The notes below the pieces were generated by a model. That model worked only from the letters and a program-made list of their open reading frames with translations. It ran no database searches and was not told where the DNA came from. Position numbers and translations under genes: made by a program. This document shows positions 54,578-64,000 of a stretch of 64,000 nucleotides of DNA, in pieces; within the stretch, counting starts at the first letter, position 1, and each line of letters starts with the position of its first letter. The DNA is from Terramyces sp. JEL0728 (taxonomy: Eukaryota > Chytridiomycota > Chytridiomycetes > Rhizophydiales > Terramycetaceae): positions 1-64,000 of the forward strand of contig JADIIU010000006.1 of NCBI GenBank assembly GCA_027603945.1. Reading direction: 5' to 3'.

Positions 54578-56350
54578 ATGCCTAAAAAATACAATGGAAC
54601 AACTAACGACTTGCTGTCATTGTCAGAAACAGTTGAGAAACCAAAACCAAAACTCAATATATCAAAATCATTCGGATTTGATTACAAGTAGGAAATTGCT
54701 GATGTAGATTACCATTCAAAACCCAAGAAATGCATTCGAGTCATTCAATTCAGAAATCACTAAAATCCGCGCCAATGAACAATAGTATGGGTGCGACCCT
54801 ATTCACCATAGCAGATGATTCCGTAGAAAACCAAGACGTACTGGCGGATATGGTATCGGAGTTGGCCCTCAACAAGGAAAAGAAACAGGTAACATCGACT
54901 AGCACTTTGGCTTCTTACAGCGCAACATCTTTAACAACAGACCAAAGGTATATTAAAGGCGCAACAAAGTCAACCACCAATTTGGGCGACTTTAGCAAAT
55001 CATCCAAAGTACTAAGAGATATCAAACAGCAGCAAAATGCTGAAGCCGGCTCTGGCACCAAGAAATTACTAAAAAGTGCAAAAAGCACAGTATCTGCAGT
55101 TGCTCTCAATTTGCAATCGAAAATATCGTGGAAAGGGACTAGCTCCACCACTCTAACGTCCCAAGATATCGGAAGTGCTGACGTAGTCAGCCGCTCCGCA
55201 AACACGTATCCAATAGATAGCACTGAGAGGATATTTAGAGATAGAACTTGCTCAATACAGTTACCAGCATCGGGACCAATCCAGCAATTCGAAGCAAACC
55301 CGATAAATTCCAGGATGCTTGCGCACAAACGGAATTTATCGGCACAAGAATTTAGAAAGTATCAGCCAAAAGCAATCGCTTATAAACTAGAAGATTATAC
55401 AATTATAAGGAAAATCGGCTCCGGTGGATTTGCACAAGTATATCTCGTCAAACTCAAAGTTGCTTCCGGCGGTTATTACGCGCTGAAGGCAATTACCAAA
55501 AAATCAATCAAAGAGTTGGATTTGCGAACCCAATTGGTTAATGAAAGAGCAATACATTTACCAATCAAACACAACTTTATTGTAGAACTAGTACAAATTT
55601 TCCAAACTCCAGCTCATGTTTTCTTTGTTTTGGAGTACGCTGCATGTGGGGATTTATTCAAAGCGCTGCACCAAGTAAAGGTATGGAATATTTAACGAGA
55701 AATTCTCTGAAAATGATGCAAGGTTTTATGTATGCGAGCTTTGTACAGTACTCGAATACCTTCACTCCAATCACGTTGTATACAGAGATATTAAACCTGA
55801 AAATATATTGCTTGACGCAAGTGGACATATTAAAGTCGCTGATTTTGGGTTGGCTAAGCATCTTGAAAAGAAAACCAATTCTTTATGTGGAACTCCAGAC
55901 TATGTCGCTCCTGAAATTCTTTTGGAGCAATTTTACTCATTCCAGCCGGATTGGTGGGGAGTTGGAGTCTTGGCATTTGAATTGATTGTTGGCAAAACCC
56001 CATTTTATTCCACGTCTATTCAAGGGACATACAAGAATATCATGGCAGGAAAGATTCCATGGACAAAAGACATTTCTCCGCCTGTTAGGTCGGTAATTTC
56101 AAAGTTATTAGAACCCGACATGTCGTTCAGATTGTGCTGTCGACAAGGAATCACGGAATTGGAGGGCCAAGAGTGGTTCAAAGATGTGTCGTGGATGGTG
56201 GTAAAGAATAGAGGGTTGAAGCCGCCGTTTATTCCCAGCATCGCAAAGCCGGAAGCTTACGAGGAGATGATGAAAGATACTGCTCATGATTCCAGAAAGA
56301 TTTTCGATGAAGAACACCAAACCAAAATGGCAGACATTGCATTCGAGTAA
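54578..56350 (+). CDS. AGC-family Ser/Thr protein kinase (PKA-like catalytic domain)
   Basis: Three exons, 54578..54687, 54708..55680 and 55700..56350, 577 aa. Introns gtaggaaattgctgatgtag (20) and gtatggaatatttaacgag (19). The second falls between the glycine-loop lobe and the catalytic loop. The N-terminal 265 residues are Ser/Thr-rich and disordered. Kinase: KIGSGGFAQVYLVKL, YALKAITKK, FFVLEYAACGDLF, VVYRDIKPENILLDASG, ADFGLAKHLEKKTNSLCGTP, DYVAPEILL, YSFQPDWWGVGVLAFELIVG. YRDIKPEN and the activation loop are AGC type. The C-terminal tail is short and lacks an FxxF motif, so it is not a canonical PKA or PKC. Confidence 0.9.
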
Positions 56351-56709
56351 TAAAGCGGCTAATATTATGTTTAATACTTGTTTAGCATTTCTTTTGGTCA
56401 TATTTTCCTTTGCAAGTGGTCACTCTTACGTTTTCAAACACACTAGCCAAAGATGACAATTGATTACATCAATCACAAATAAATTTGCATCCGCACTATC
56501 TGATTATAAATTGGCAAGGATAATGAATGACAATTGATTTCCTATTCGCAAAAATATGATTTCCCTCTCTTGTTTGTGCTTATTTTCCCAGATCAGCGAC
56601 TTCTTTTCGAGCTGGCTCATTTGACGTGTTTCAGAAAAATTATCAATTATACCATCATAAATTCAAGGGGCTATAAATATTCATCTATAGAACAAAGTAT
56701 AGTATCAAA
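56351..56709. other. intergenic promoter region
   Basis: 359 nt upstream of the Asn/Gln-rich secreted protein gene. It holds a TATAAATA element at 56672..56679. No coding signal. Confidence 0.5.
56672..56679 (+). promoter_or_regulatory. TATA box of the Asn/Gln-rich secreted protein gene
   Basis: TATAAATA, 30 nt before the start codon. Confidence 0.5.
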
Positions 56710-57669
56710 ATGAAATTTACCTTTGCCTTTCTGGTCTTTATCAACAGTGTACTTTGTCAAGCTGCAGCTTCCAATGCCACTTTTCCTGCTGCTGCTGGAT
56801 CCAACGCAGCTAATAGTACCCGAGTAGTATCTAATCAGGGATCAGCAAACCGAACAGGAACTGCCAAGTCGAAATCCGGTTCCAACCAGAACAACGCTAA
56901 CAAGAACAGAAACAATGCCAATAAAGCAAACAATGGGAATAATAATGCGGCCACTAAAAAGCAAGTTCAAACTGTGAATGCTAAAATCGATTTGCTGATC
57001 ACCCAAGTCGACCAGTTGAACAAGAAAGTCGGCAAATTGCAAAAGGCAGTCAACAATGCCAACAATGCCAACAAACAAGCAAACAAGAAACAAGCAAACA
57101 AAAATGGTCAAAATAAGAATGCCAACAAGAGCAAAGCCAAGCAAAATAAAGCAAACAAATCCAAAGCGAATCAAAACAACGCGAACAATGGTGCTCGTAA
57201 CCAAACTGCCAACGCGAATGGCAGTAATTCTACTCAAAGCAACAACTCTGGTAACAACGCTGGTAACAACTCCAACAATTCTGGTAACAACTCCAACAAC
57301 TCTGGCAATGGTTCAAACTCAAACTCTGGTAACAACTCCAACAGTGGAAATAACTGCCAAAACAATGGTCAAGGGAACAACTGTTCTCAAGCAAACGGAA
57401 ACTCTCAACAAGGATCAACCCAACAAGGATCAAACCAACAAGGATCAAACCAACAAGGATCAAACCAGCAAGGATCAAACCAACAAGGATCAAACCAACA
57501 AGGATCAAACCAACAAGGATCAAACCAACAAGGTGGCAATAACTGCCAAACCAATGGACAATCTGCCTCATGTGGTCAAAATGGAAACTCCCAACAAAAC
57601 TCAGGTCAAGGAAATATCAGCTCTGGAGCTTCTGCAATTGTTCCTGATCCAAATACCATTGGGAACTAA
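56710..57669 (+). CDS. secreted Asn/Gln/Ser-rich low-complexity protein
   Basis: Intronless, 319 aa. Signal peptide MKFTFAFLVFINSVLCQA. A short coiled coil (residues about 93-120, KIDLLITQVDQLNKKVGKLQ) sits between two low-complexity halves. The first is rich in Asn, Lys and Ala (NANKQANKKQANKNGQNKN); the second in Asn, Ser, Gly, Gln with GNNS repeats and a perfect GSNQQ array. Four cysteines occur as two NNCQ/NxC pairs flanking the array. There is no GPI signal. The composition suits a sticky extracellular or wall-surface protein; Asn/Gln-rich arrays can also aggregate. No family recognised. Confidence 0.8.
   Translation: MKFTFAFLVFINSVLCQAAASNATFPAAAGSNAANSTRVVSNQGSANRTGTAKSKSGSNQNNANKNRNNANKANNGNNNAATKKQVQTVNAKIDLLITQVDQLNKKVGKLQKAVNNANNANKQANKKQANKNGQNKNANKSKAKQNKANKSKANQNNANNGARNQTANANGSNSTQSNNSGNNAGNNSNNSGNNSNNSGNGSNSNSGNNSNSGNNCQNNGQGNNCSQANGNSQQGSTQQGSNQQGSNQQGSNQQGSNQQGSNQQGSNQQGSNQQGGNNCQTNGQSASCGQNGNSQQNSGQGNISSGASAIVPDPNTIGN
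57409..57528 (+). repeat. eight 15-bp tandem repeats coding QGSNQ
   Basis: Eight copies of caaggatcaaaccaa with only single-base differences (acc for aac in copy 1; cag for caa in copy 4). The near-identity points to recent expansion by slippage. Confidence 0.9.
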
Positions 57670-57773
57670 ACGTTCTTTCTAAAATTCTGGAAATTTCACC
57701 CCGAAAGAATAAAATTGTATGTACTGTAAACATTTATTACTTTGGGTTTGTGTCATTGAATAATCTACACATT

Positions 57774-60268
57774 CTATCCACTGAATCTTCTACTATGCGT
57801 TTCATCTATATCAGAATCGAGTACCGTTGAGTGTAGGTTAGCAGAGTACGTCTGTTCTTGCAAGCGCCGTTCTGGCGACCATCCTTTTGATGAAAGTGGT
57901 TTCTATTGTTATCAAAAACTTACCTTTTTGGTCACCTTTGGTGCTGGTGCAGCTTCTTCTTGTTCAGCTTCGTTTGGCTTCTTTTGTCCAGGTTTTTTGG
58001 GGTCAGCTTTAGCTGCTGGAGGTGCAGCACCTTTCTTTTGATCTTTACCAACCGCAGCCTGGTGTTAATCCAACTTACTGGGGGTGCAGCGCCAGCTTTT
58101 CCAGGTGGACCGCCAGGCTTCTTTTGCGTATCAACAGTTGTTTTTGTCACTAATTTCAATACTATTTACATTCAAATGTTTCTAATTCTTCTTGAGGATC
58201 TTCTGGACTAAAGAACACATTTGATTGTCGCTGAAATTAAGGCAATCTTACTGTTAACGGCAGTCCCGTTTGTTTTCTCATTTCTTCTGAAATATCTACC
58301 ACTCTTAAAGCTAGAGACATTAGTATTTCATTGCTAAATTAGTTCTAATTACCAAATGACCACACGCAGTTCTGAGCGAATAGAGCTGTCGTCATAGCAG
58401 CTTTCGTTTACCAATTCGTTCAATTCACAGATGCATAAGGTTCTCTGGTCTTCATTTTCAATGTTCACAATGTACTTTGTTATTGACTATTTACTTCATA
58501 TAGTTGGGATACAGACCCGCCCCAAGCCGATTTGACTCCAAGCATGCCATACACCTTATCTTTTAGTGCAAGTATGGATTGATACGTTTCTAAATTATAC
58601 TTTAAATTGAGGTGCTTGTTCAAATCCTCGAATCTTATTGCCACAGTGTTCTTGAATGGCTTGTGAGGTCGCATTTGGGCCGATTGGACCCTTTGCATGA
58701 GCAGCTTGACAGTTTCTTTGCCGACCGTTTCAGCGCTTACTGTTATTAATCAATTACCATCGCTTGTGCAGCAGTTTTTCAATATCATTTCGCTTCTTTA
58801 CCAAAAAGTCCTTTTCGTAAGCGACTCCTTTCAAGGTAACTATGATTTCCTGTGATTCTTTTGATGTCGGGGAAGTAGTTAGCTTCCACATTTCGGTAAA
58901 GACGCCATTTCTGCTTGACTTGAACACAATTGGGAAATCAAAAGCTGTTCCAGGTAGAATTACTCCTTTAATGTAACTGAAAAAGAATGTTTGGTTTCCA
59001 GAGTGAGCATGTATAGTCTTAAATAAAGAGGAGAGTACCTTTAATGGATTATCCCTTTTTACAGGAGCCCATTCAAAGTGGACGGAATATGTTCCTCTGT
59101 TATGAACAGTTAATATCGACGTTGATATGCGGTTCAATTCCACTTCAAAGAACAATCGTTTAGATGAAATTTCCAAATGCATTCCTGGTTTCAAAGCGTT
59201 TTCTGGTTCTACAGCCGGCACCACATCTTCAATTGAAGAATTAAGAGTTTTTTCACTAATGTCAATTAAATCCCACCTCGCTGCCTTGTCCAGACGCTCA
59301 AGGAATGCTTTGGTAAGGCTCATTTCCAATTTGCTCAGATTTTGTCCAACAGCTTCGACATACTCGCCAGTATGCTATTATTAACACCAATTACTCGATA
59401 GAATGGATCTATTACTTTCATTACTTGTCCAAGCTCCTTCTTTTTAATGTCGTGGTAGTTTGGAGAGGTGGGTTTTTTATCCAGCCTTTATGAAATAATA
59501 GTTACTTTGAATTCTTGGACATTAGTCGTTCGATTCTTTGGATTAGTGATATGGTTACTGTCTTGGCCCTCCTGAAGGCAATTGAAACGATAATCCAAGT
59601 AAATCATTTCCAATTTTAATTCCTTCTTTCCAAAAATCAATCTTTTGATCTTCTAGTACTCTTAATGCTTCTTCAATCAATCTTTTTTCTTCTACCACCT
59701 GTCTATATTCGCAAAGCCGCGACATTAGCAAATCTTCTGGTTTCTTGTTAGGTATAGCAAACCTTTCCGGATTTTAACGAGATATGCTGTTCCATTTTAC
59801 TCCAGTCGCTGCAGTGTCGTTCCCAGTTCTTTAACGCATGTTCTTCTCTTATTTCACGATATCTTTGGAAAACATGAAGCTTTTCCAGCCATTCCTTGCG
59901 TTCCTGGGTTTCCCTGTCTTGTGTTTCTTTAATTTCTGGAGCAATTTGCCGAACTGGCTCTTCTGGAATCGGGACTGTTTCCTCTTCCTCTGATTCAGTT
60001 TCTTCTTTATTGTAGAGCTTGTTGAATTCTTGATAATCTTCCAGGTCTCCCAAGATATTGTAGTTTGACACTTTTGTCTTTTTGGTCTTTTGCTTTGGTT
60101 ATATTTAAAGTACTATTGATTTTTGGTAAACGCTCAGTGGAATTACTCTTGACAGCATTTCACCTTGATTACATTTTGTTTACCCGAGTCTGGCGATAGC
60201 GCTTTCGCAACCAAGATTTTAATTGGCTCCTTGTTTTTTGGCAATTCAGGTTCTGTATTTGTAATCAT
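57774..60268 (-). CDS. MYCBPAP: MYCBP-associated protein homologue (MYCBPAP), 15 exons
   Basis: Complement(57774..57902, 57924..58058, 58079..58149, 58170..58230, 58252..58333, 58353..58474, 58495..58735, 58758..59017, 59039..59374, 59395..59485, 59506..59535, 59559..59743, 59763..60092, 60114..60163, 60184..60268), 735 aa. All 14 introns are 19-23 nt. Spliced segments follow the MYCBPAP family: NYNILGDLEDYQEF, KPEDLLMSRLCEYR, FWKEGIKIGNDLLGLSFQLP, DPFYRHTGEYVEAVG, then an MSP/ASH-like Ig domain (LTVHNRGTYSVHFEWAPV, SYIKGVILPGTAFDFPIVF, GVFTEMWKLTTSP) and a Lys/Pro/Ala-rich tail. Members are central-apparatus or sperm-flagellum proteins. The start at 60268 is the best ATG; more exons upstream are possible. 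Confidence 0.88.
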
Positions 60269-60687
60269 TTGAATCCTAATGCAGGGATAACGCGTGAAAG
60301 TCAAATTCAACTCTTTCAAACCCAAGACAAATTCATTAGATTGAAGTGTATAATCATACACAATGCATTTTGCAAATATACTAACGAAACAAATATTCTG
60401 TTACGTTCACAGAATGCGATATGGGAGGGCTTAAAGCCATCCGCCTACTATTTTATCAGGAGATACTTTTATTTCCTGCTACATTTCAACCCCATTGATT
60501 ATTCACAAAATTGCCAGAGAGGAATCTCAAGATCAGGTCTGAAAGTACAGCAGTTCTTTGGCAGAGTTTAATATCCAAACTTATGGTTCTACGAACGTGA
60601 GGTTTGATTGACTTTGCTGTTTCATTGATTTAGAACGGGCTCACCACGTCTTTCAGTTACCTATCTGCTCTGCTTAATTTTTCTTGC
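60269..60687. other. intergenic, divergent promoters
   Basis: 419 nt between MYCBPAP and the GPI-type secreted protein gene. No supported coding or RNA feature. Confidence 0.4.
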
Positions 60688-61320
60688 ATGATAAATATAA
60701 AGTCTCTTTTACTTTCAATAGTATTAGCGCAGACTACTATACTCACTTCCGATTGTCAATCGGCAATTCAAACCCAAAACCAAAATTTACAGTCTTGTGG
60801 TGGCAATGTACTAGCTAACATTGACGCTTCTACAGTTGCAACATCACTGGGTAACTTTTGTTCAGGAAATTGTCGGTCGTCCTTTATAGATTCAATGAAC
60901 AATGTTGCCAAAGTATGCGGCGATCAAATTGTGTATCCACCATTCTCAGCAACTCAGCTTGCAGCACAGAGCAGTTTGGTTTACGATTTTTCCTGTATTA
61001 AGACCGATGACGGAAAGAATTATTGTTTGGCCCAGCAAATTAGTGATATGGCTGCATTGCTCCCCGGCAACACCATAAAGAATTTGAACCAGGTAAACCC
61101 CGGTACATTCTTCAGCAACACTACATTGATTTGTACATCCTGCACAAAGAAGCAATTGTCGTTATTGAACTTGGCGAGTTTGCCTGATCAACTATCCAGC
61201 CAGTTGAGCAACGTCATCAGCTCAATATCAACTATGTGCAACTTCAACATCCCCAAAGGCGATTCATTTGCTGCCAAGCCTGCGCTGCTATTAGGAATTG
61301 CATTGTTGTTTCTTATTTAA
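60688..61320 (+). CDS. secreted Cys-containing protein with probable GPI anchor
   Basis: Intronless, 210 aa. Signal peptide MINIKSLLLSIVLAQTTIL. The mature region has paired cysteines (SDCQSAI, SCGGNVL, FCSGNCRSSF, VCGDQI, SCIKTDDGKNYC, ICTSCTKKQ, MCNFNIP), an arrangement seen in fungal secreted helical domains of unknown function. The C-terminus AAKPALLLGIALLFLI is hydrophobic and ends the protein, consistent with GPI attachment after the preceding small residues (DSFAAK). It probably sits on the cell surface. Confidence 0.8.
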   Translation: MINIKSLLLSIVLAQTTILTSDCQSAIQTQNQNLQSCGGNVLANIDASTVATSLGNFCSGNCRSSFIDSMNNVAKVCGDQIVYPPFSATQLAAQSSLVYDFSCIKTDDGKNYCLAQQISDMAALLPGNTIKNLNQVNPGTFFSNTTLICTSCTKKQLSLLNLASLPDQLSSQLSNVISSISTMCNFNIPKGDSFAAKPALLLGIALLFLI

Positions 61321-61383
61321 TAAATTGCATCATTGCAACATGTTTTGACTGATCCATCCATGGGCCTCTGAAACAATTGGGCT

Positions 61384-62766
61384 TTGATAGGTGCCAATAT
61401 TAATAAAAAACCATTGATATACTTTATGAGCAATCTCTATCAATACCAAAATACCTCACTCGTGGACTTATCCGTCAACCCAAGATCCAACGAGAGGAGA
61501 TATTCAGTCCCAAAACCAGAAGAGCTGCCCAAATCAAATACAACAGATTTGACTATAGTATTGATTCAAGTGTTTATGGCTGAAGCATCAAGAGGGATTA
61601 TTTTACCAACACTTTCGCCGTATATTCAGTCAACAGGAGCCAAATCCCCAGAATTAATCCTCGGGTTGGCAGTATCTGCTTTCTCTGTTGGCAGGCTACT
61701 CAGTGCGTATCCATTTGGGTACTTGGCAGATAAAACAGGTTCATCGAGACTTGCACTTCAAATTGCAACTGTGATTGCAATTATTTCAAATATCATTTTC
61801 GCATTTTCTGGTTTATTAAACTCAAACTATGCCCCATACGCAATCGTCATTTCACGGTTCTTTGTAGGGTTTGGATCTGGTACACTTGGTGTTTCCAGGG
61901 CATTTATGGCAAAAATATCCAGTGCTGCGGAAAGAACGCAATATATCACTTGGAACACGCTTGCGCAATATGCTGGATTCTCGTTAACACCAATCTTGGC
62001 AGAAGGGATTTCACGACTCACTCCACATGCCGACTCGATGACGAAATTGGGATTTATACCCGGATTAACCATAGCTGGACTCTCAATCATCATGTTTCTG
62101 TTGCTATGTACTATGCGGCAAGCCGATGCAGAAAATGCAATCTACGATAAACTTGAAAATGAAAAAGATGTGGAAATGCAAACAGAACAGAAACAAGAAA
62201 CGCAAAAACTAAAGTACGGGTTTATCCTATACTTTATCCTCAACTTTTCTTTGCGCGGAGTGTTGGGGGTTGCAGAAACGTTTGGTGGTACTGAATTCCA
62301 ATCTTACTTTCCCAATGATCCCAACAAAGTCGACAGATCGAGCGAATTCTTCTTTTACTTGGGCCTGGGAGGAATATTCTTTTATTTCGTTATTCCGTCG
62401 CTCGCCAAACTCTTGACTGACTTTTATACCCTTGTACTCGGTATTATATCTTTGGCAGCCGGATCTTTCCTGCTCCTGCCACTTTGTGGAAACAATTTTT
62501 CAATCTTTGTAAATGCAATGGTGCTGATTTGGTCCTTTGGATCACCTATCACCCAAACACTAACGATTTCTACCTATTCGCAAATGATGGGGAGTAAACC
62601 GCAAGGTACAGCAATGGGATGGCTCACTATTGCTGGCAGCTTGGGAAGAATTATATTCCCGATCTTGTGTGGAGTAAATTTAACAGTTGGATCTATCGTA
62701 AATATCGTTACATGCATTCTGTCACTGCTACTGGTAGTTTTATTCAGATTAGTCTACTTTAGATAG
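61384..62766 (+). CDS. MFS transporter, MFSD8/CLN7-like
   Basis: Intronless, 460 aa from the first ATG (a second at 61426 is a good alternative, MSNLYQYQNTSLVDL). About 12 membrane helices. GLAVSAFSVGRLLSAYPFGYLADK is the MFS motif A region; SRFFVGFGSGTLGVSRAFMAK and ERTQYITWNTLAQYAGFSLTP match the endolysosomal MFSD8-type branch. A charged central loop (QKQETQKLKYG) separates the halves. Localisation to a vacuole or lysosome membrane is inferred; substrate unknown. Confidence 0.85.
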   Translation: MIGANINKKPLIYFMSNLYQYQNTSLVDLSVNPRSNERRYSVPKPEELPKSNTTDLTIVLIQVFMAEASRGIILPTLSPYIQSTGAKSPELILGLAVSAFSVGRLLSAYPFGYLADKTGSSRLALQIATVIAIISNIIFAFSGLLNSNYAPYAIVISRFFVGFGSGTLGVSRAFMAKISSAAERTQYITWNTLAQYAGFSLTPILAEGISRLTPHADSMTKLGFIPGLTIAGLSIIMFLLLCTMRQADAENAIYDKLENEKDVEMQTEQKQETQKLKYGFILYFILNFSLRGVLGVAETFGGTEFQSYFPNDPNKVDRSSEFFFYLGLGGIFFYFVIPSLAKLLTDFYTLVLGIISLAAGSFLLLPLCGNNFSIFVNAMVLIWSFGSPITQTLTISTYSQMMGSKPQGTAMGWLTIAGSLGRIIFPILCGVNLTVGSIVNIVTCILSLLLVVLFRLVYFR

Positions 62767-62796
62767 CATCCTGTATAGTCAACAATAAAAACATGT

Positions 62797-63615
62797 CTAC
62801 TCACATTTATTATCATAAAGGATGTCGTAATGGCCAGGTCGGAATAATAGAGACAAGCTGAGAAGAGCATTTCCTTCCATTGGCGAGATTTCATGGTAAT
62901 TGATTGATTCTGTCAGAGTTGTATCCAAGTTGCCAACTCTAATTGTAATACCGAATACATTCGCCATGGCTACTATATGGATTTGGTCCGACTCAACATA
63001 CACTAGGTTAAATCCGAGTACTTGGTTCGACACAAGCAGCAAGGAATGCTTCCAAAGTAGGATGGGCATCCAATACAAACACCTCATACATCTCGCGATC
63101 CTAAATTAACCGCAGGTACTCTTTTCAATAATGCAGCCGTTACTATCCTTAGAAAACAAACAATGGTGTCGCTTAGATACTCGGTGGTAAATATTTCCAT
63201 CAAGTCCTTGTTTGTGGTAACAGCATCGTAGAACGGATCGTAAAAATCTTCCATGATAGACAAGTCATATCCGGTTTGAGAAAGTAAATCTTTAGTTGCT
63301 ACACATTTCTCAACTAGCTTGTTTTTGATTTCTGTGGGTTGATCACGTAATAATTCGCAAAATCGGAATGCAAACGCTCTGTAAAAGCAGTTTCCATCTT
63401 TTTTAATTGTTCGCATCCTGCATCCATTTGATTTGAGATGAATTAGCTTGGAGTGGTATATTGGATCGCCATTCAAGTATTCCTTATTAAACGTCACGTA
63501 CTTGTTCAAGGGCTTCAAACCCGATAACTTCACTCACTAGTGGAGTATGTCCAATCTCCTGATCTTTAATTTGTCGTTCGTATTTCAGGATTTCTTCATC
63601 AGTCGGTCTTTCCAT
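62797..63615 (-). CDS. otubain-type deubiquitinase
   Basis: Four exons, complement(62797..63002, 63022..63100, 63120..63482, 63502..63615), 253 aa. All introns are 19 nt (gtacgtgacgtttaataag; gtacctgcggttaatttag; gtactcggatttaacctag). Peptidase C65: TIKKDGNCFYRAFAFRFCE with the catalytic Asp-Gly-Asn-Cys, ACVEPMYVESDQIHIVAMAN, and RPGHYDILYDN with the catalytic His. The second and third junctions restore LKRDREMYEVFV and CVEPMYVESD. It removes ubiquitin from proteins. Its ATG is 17 nt from the divergent neighbour's ATG, the tightest spacing in the window. Confidence 0.93.
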
Positions 63616-63632
63616 TTTTTGAAATTTAAAAA

Positions 63633-64000
63633 ATGGCAACTGAAGAACATGGAATATTTCAATTCACGGAATTCAGTGACGATCTGTTTGAAACGCAAGA
63701 AAAGAAAATTCGTCATTTTATTGATAAATCTTATATTCCTGATGAATCTGTGCATGGGAGCTTTGTTACACATCATGAGGCAACCCAAGTGCTGTTTGAC
63801 ACTAAATTTGGGCCACAGCAACTGCAGAATGCTTTAGAGTGGGCATATTACAGGAAGCAATACCGAGAATGCTTGGATATGTGCCTGAAATGGATTGAAT
63901 TGAACCAAAACTGCAAATTGGAGAAGCAATACAAAATGGGAGAGATTTATGAAATTGCATGCAGGAGCAGTTTGAAATTGAAAGATTTGGATTCCGCCCT
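63633..64000 (+). CDS. hypothetical helical (TPR-like) protein, partial
   Basis: Open from MATEEHGIFQFTEFSDDLF to the window edge (122 codons). Helical pairs (QQLQNALEWAYYRKQYRECL, MCLKWIELNQNCKLEKQYKM, GEIYEIACRSSLKLKDLDSA) look like TPR units. 3' end outside the window; family not identified. Confidence 0.65.
   Translation, partial: MATEEHGIFQFTEFSDDLFETQEKKIRHFIDKSYIPDESVHGSFVTHHEATQVLFDTKFGPQQLQNALEWAYYRKQYRECLDMCLKWIELNQNCKLEKQYKMGEIYEIACRSSLKLKDLDSA

Noticed and set aside
57056..57682. Thr/Lys-rich plus-strand ORF and the Leu/Ile-rich minus ORFs over the same repeat
   Set aside because: Frame shadows of the Asn/Gln-rich secreted protein; only the frame with the signal peptide has a normal start and a TATA box.

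Overview
The window comes from a compact, AT-rich genome of a flagellated (zoosporic) fungus. Fungal markers are the chitin-synthase export chaperone CHS7, a velvet-domain regulator, a secreted M36 fungalysin and a DAHP synthase. Axoneme or basal-body genes (enkurin, CFAP91, a MYCBPAP homologue, an FBF1-like protein) and an Hv1-type voltage sensor show that the organism builds a flagellum. I cannot fix the lineage; an early-diverging group (chytrid-like, aphelid-like or Rozella-like) fits best.

The outstanding property is splicing. Reading across frame breaks, I placed about 80 spliceosomal introns in 26 genes. All but one are 18 to 24 nt long, and about three quarters are 19 or 20 nt. Each runs GT to AG, usually GTAA or GTAC at the donor with a CTAAC, TTAAT or TTGAT-like motif just before the AG. 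Removing them restores highly conserved protein motifs (SRP54 P-loop, cullin, PSMA4, DAHP synthase, velvet, CFAP91, otubain). Gene finders with a usual minimum intron of 30-50 nt would break most of these genes.

Layout. 1-12 kb: RMI1-like, degenerate uridine kinase, SPRY membrane protein, FAD monooxygenase, ETT1, a Tim17-like membrane protein, SRP54, macro domain, enkurin, acyltransferase, ISCA1. 12-18 kb: a CxxC-repeat protein and a tandem array of three large 7TM proteins with Cys-rich ectodomains. 18-29 kb: CUL4, MGST3, sugar transporter, PARP-finger protein, GNAT, CFAP91, fungalysin. 29-44 kb: unknown proteins, FBF1-like, CHS7, SLX1, a WD40 protein, a second 7TM pair, DAHP synthase, Hv1-like. 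44-54 kb: RMND1-like, PSMA4, DEAH-type helicase, EIF1AD, a small Cys-rich secreted protein, RAP protein, SDR, velvet. 54-64 kb: AGC kinase, Asn/Gln-rich secreted protein, MYCBPAP (15 exons), GPI-type secreted protein, MFSD8-like transporter, otubain, start of a helical gene.

Genes are packed 20-400 nt apart, often divergent with start codons only 17-28 nt apart. I see no rRNA, tRNA, transposon or CRISPR array. Coordinates of spliced genes were worked out by hand from the sequence.
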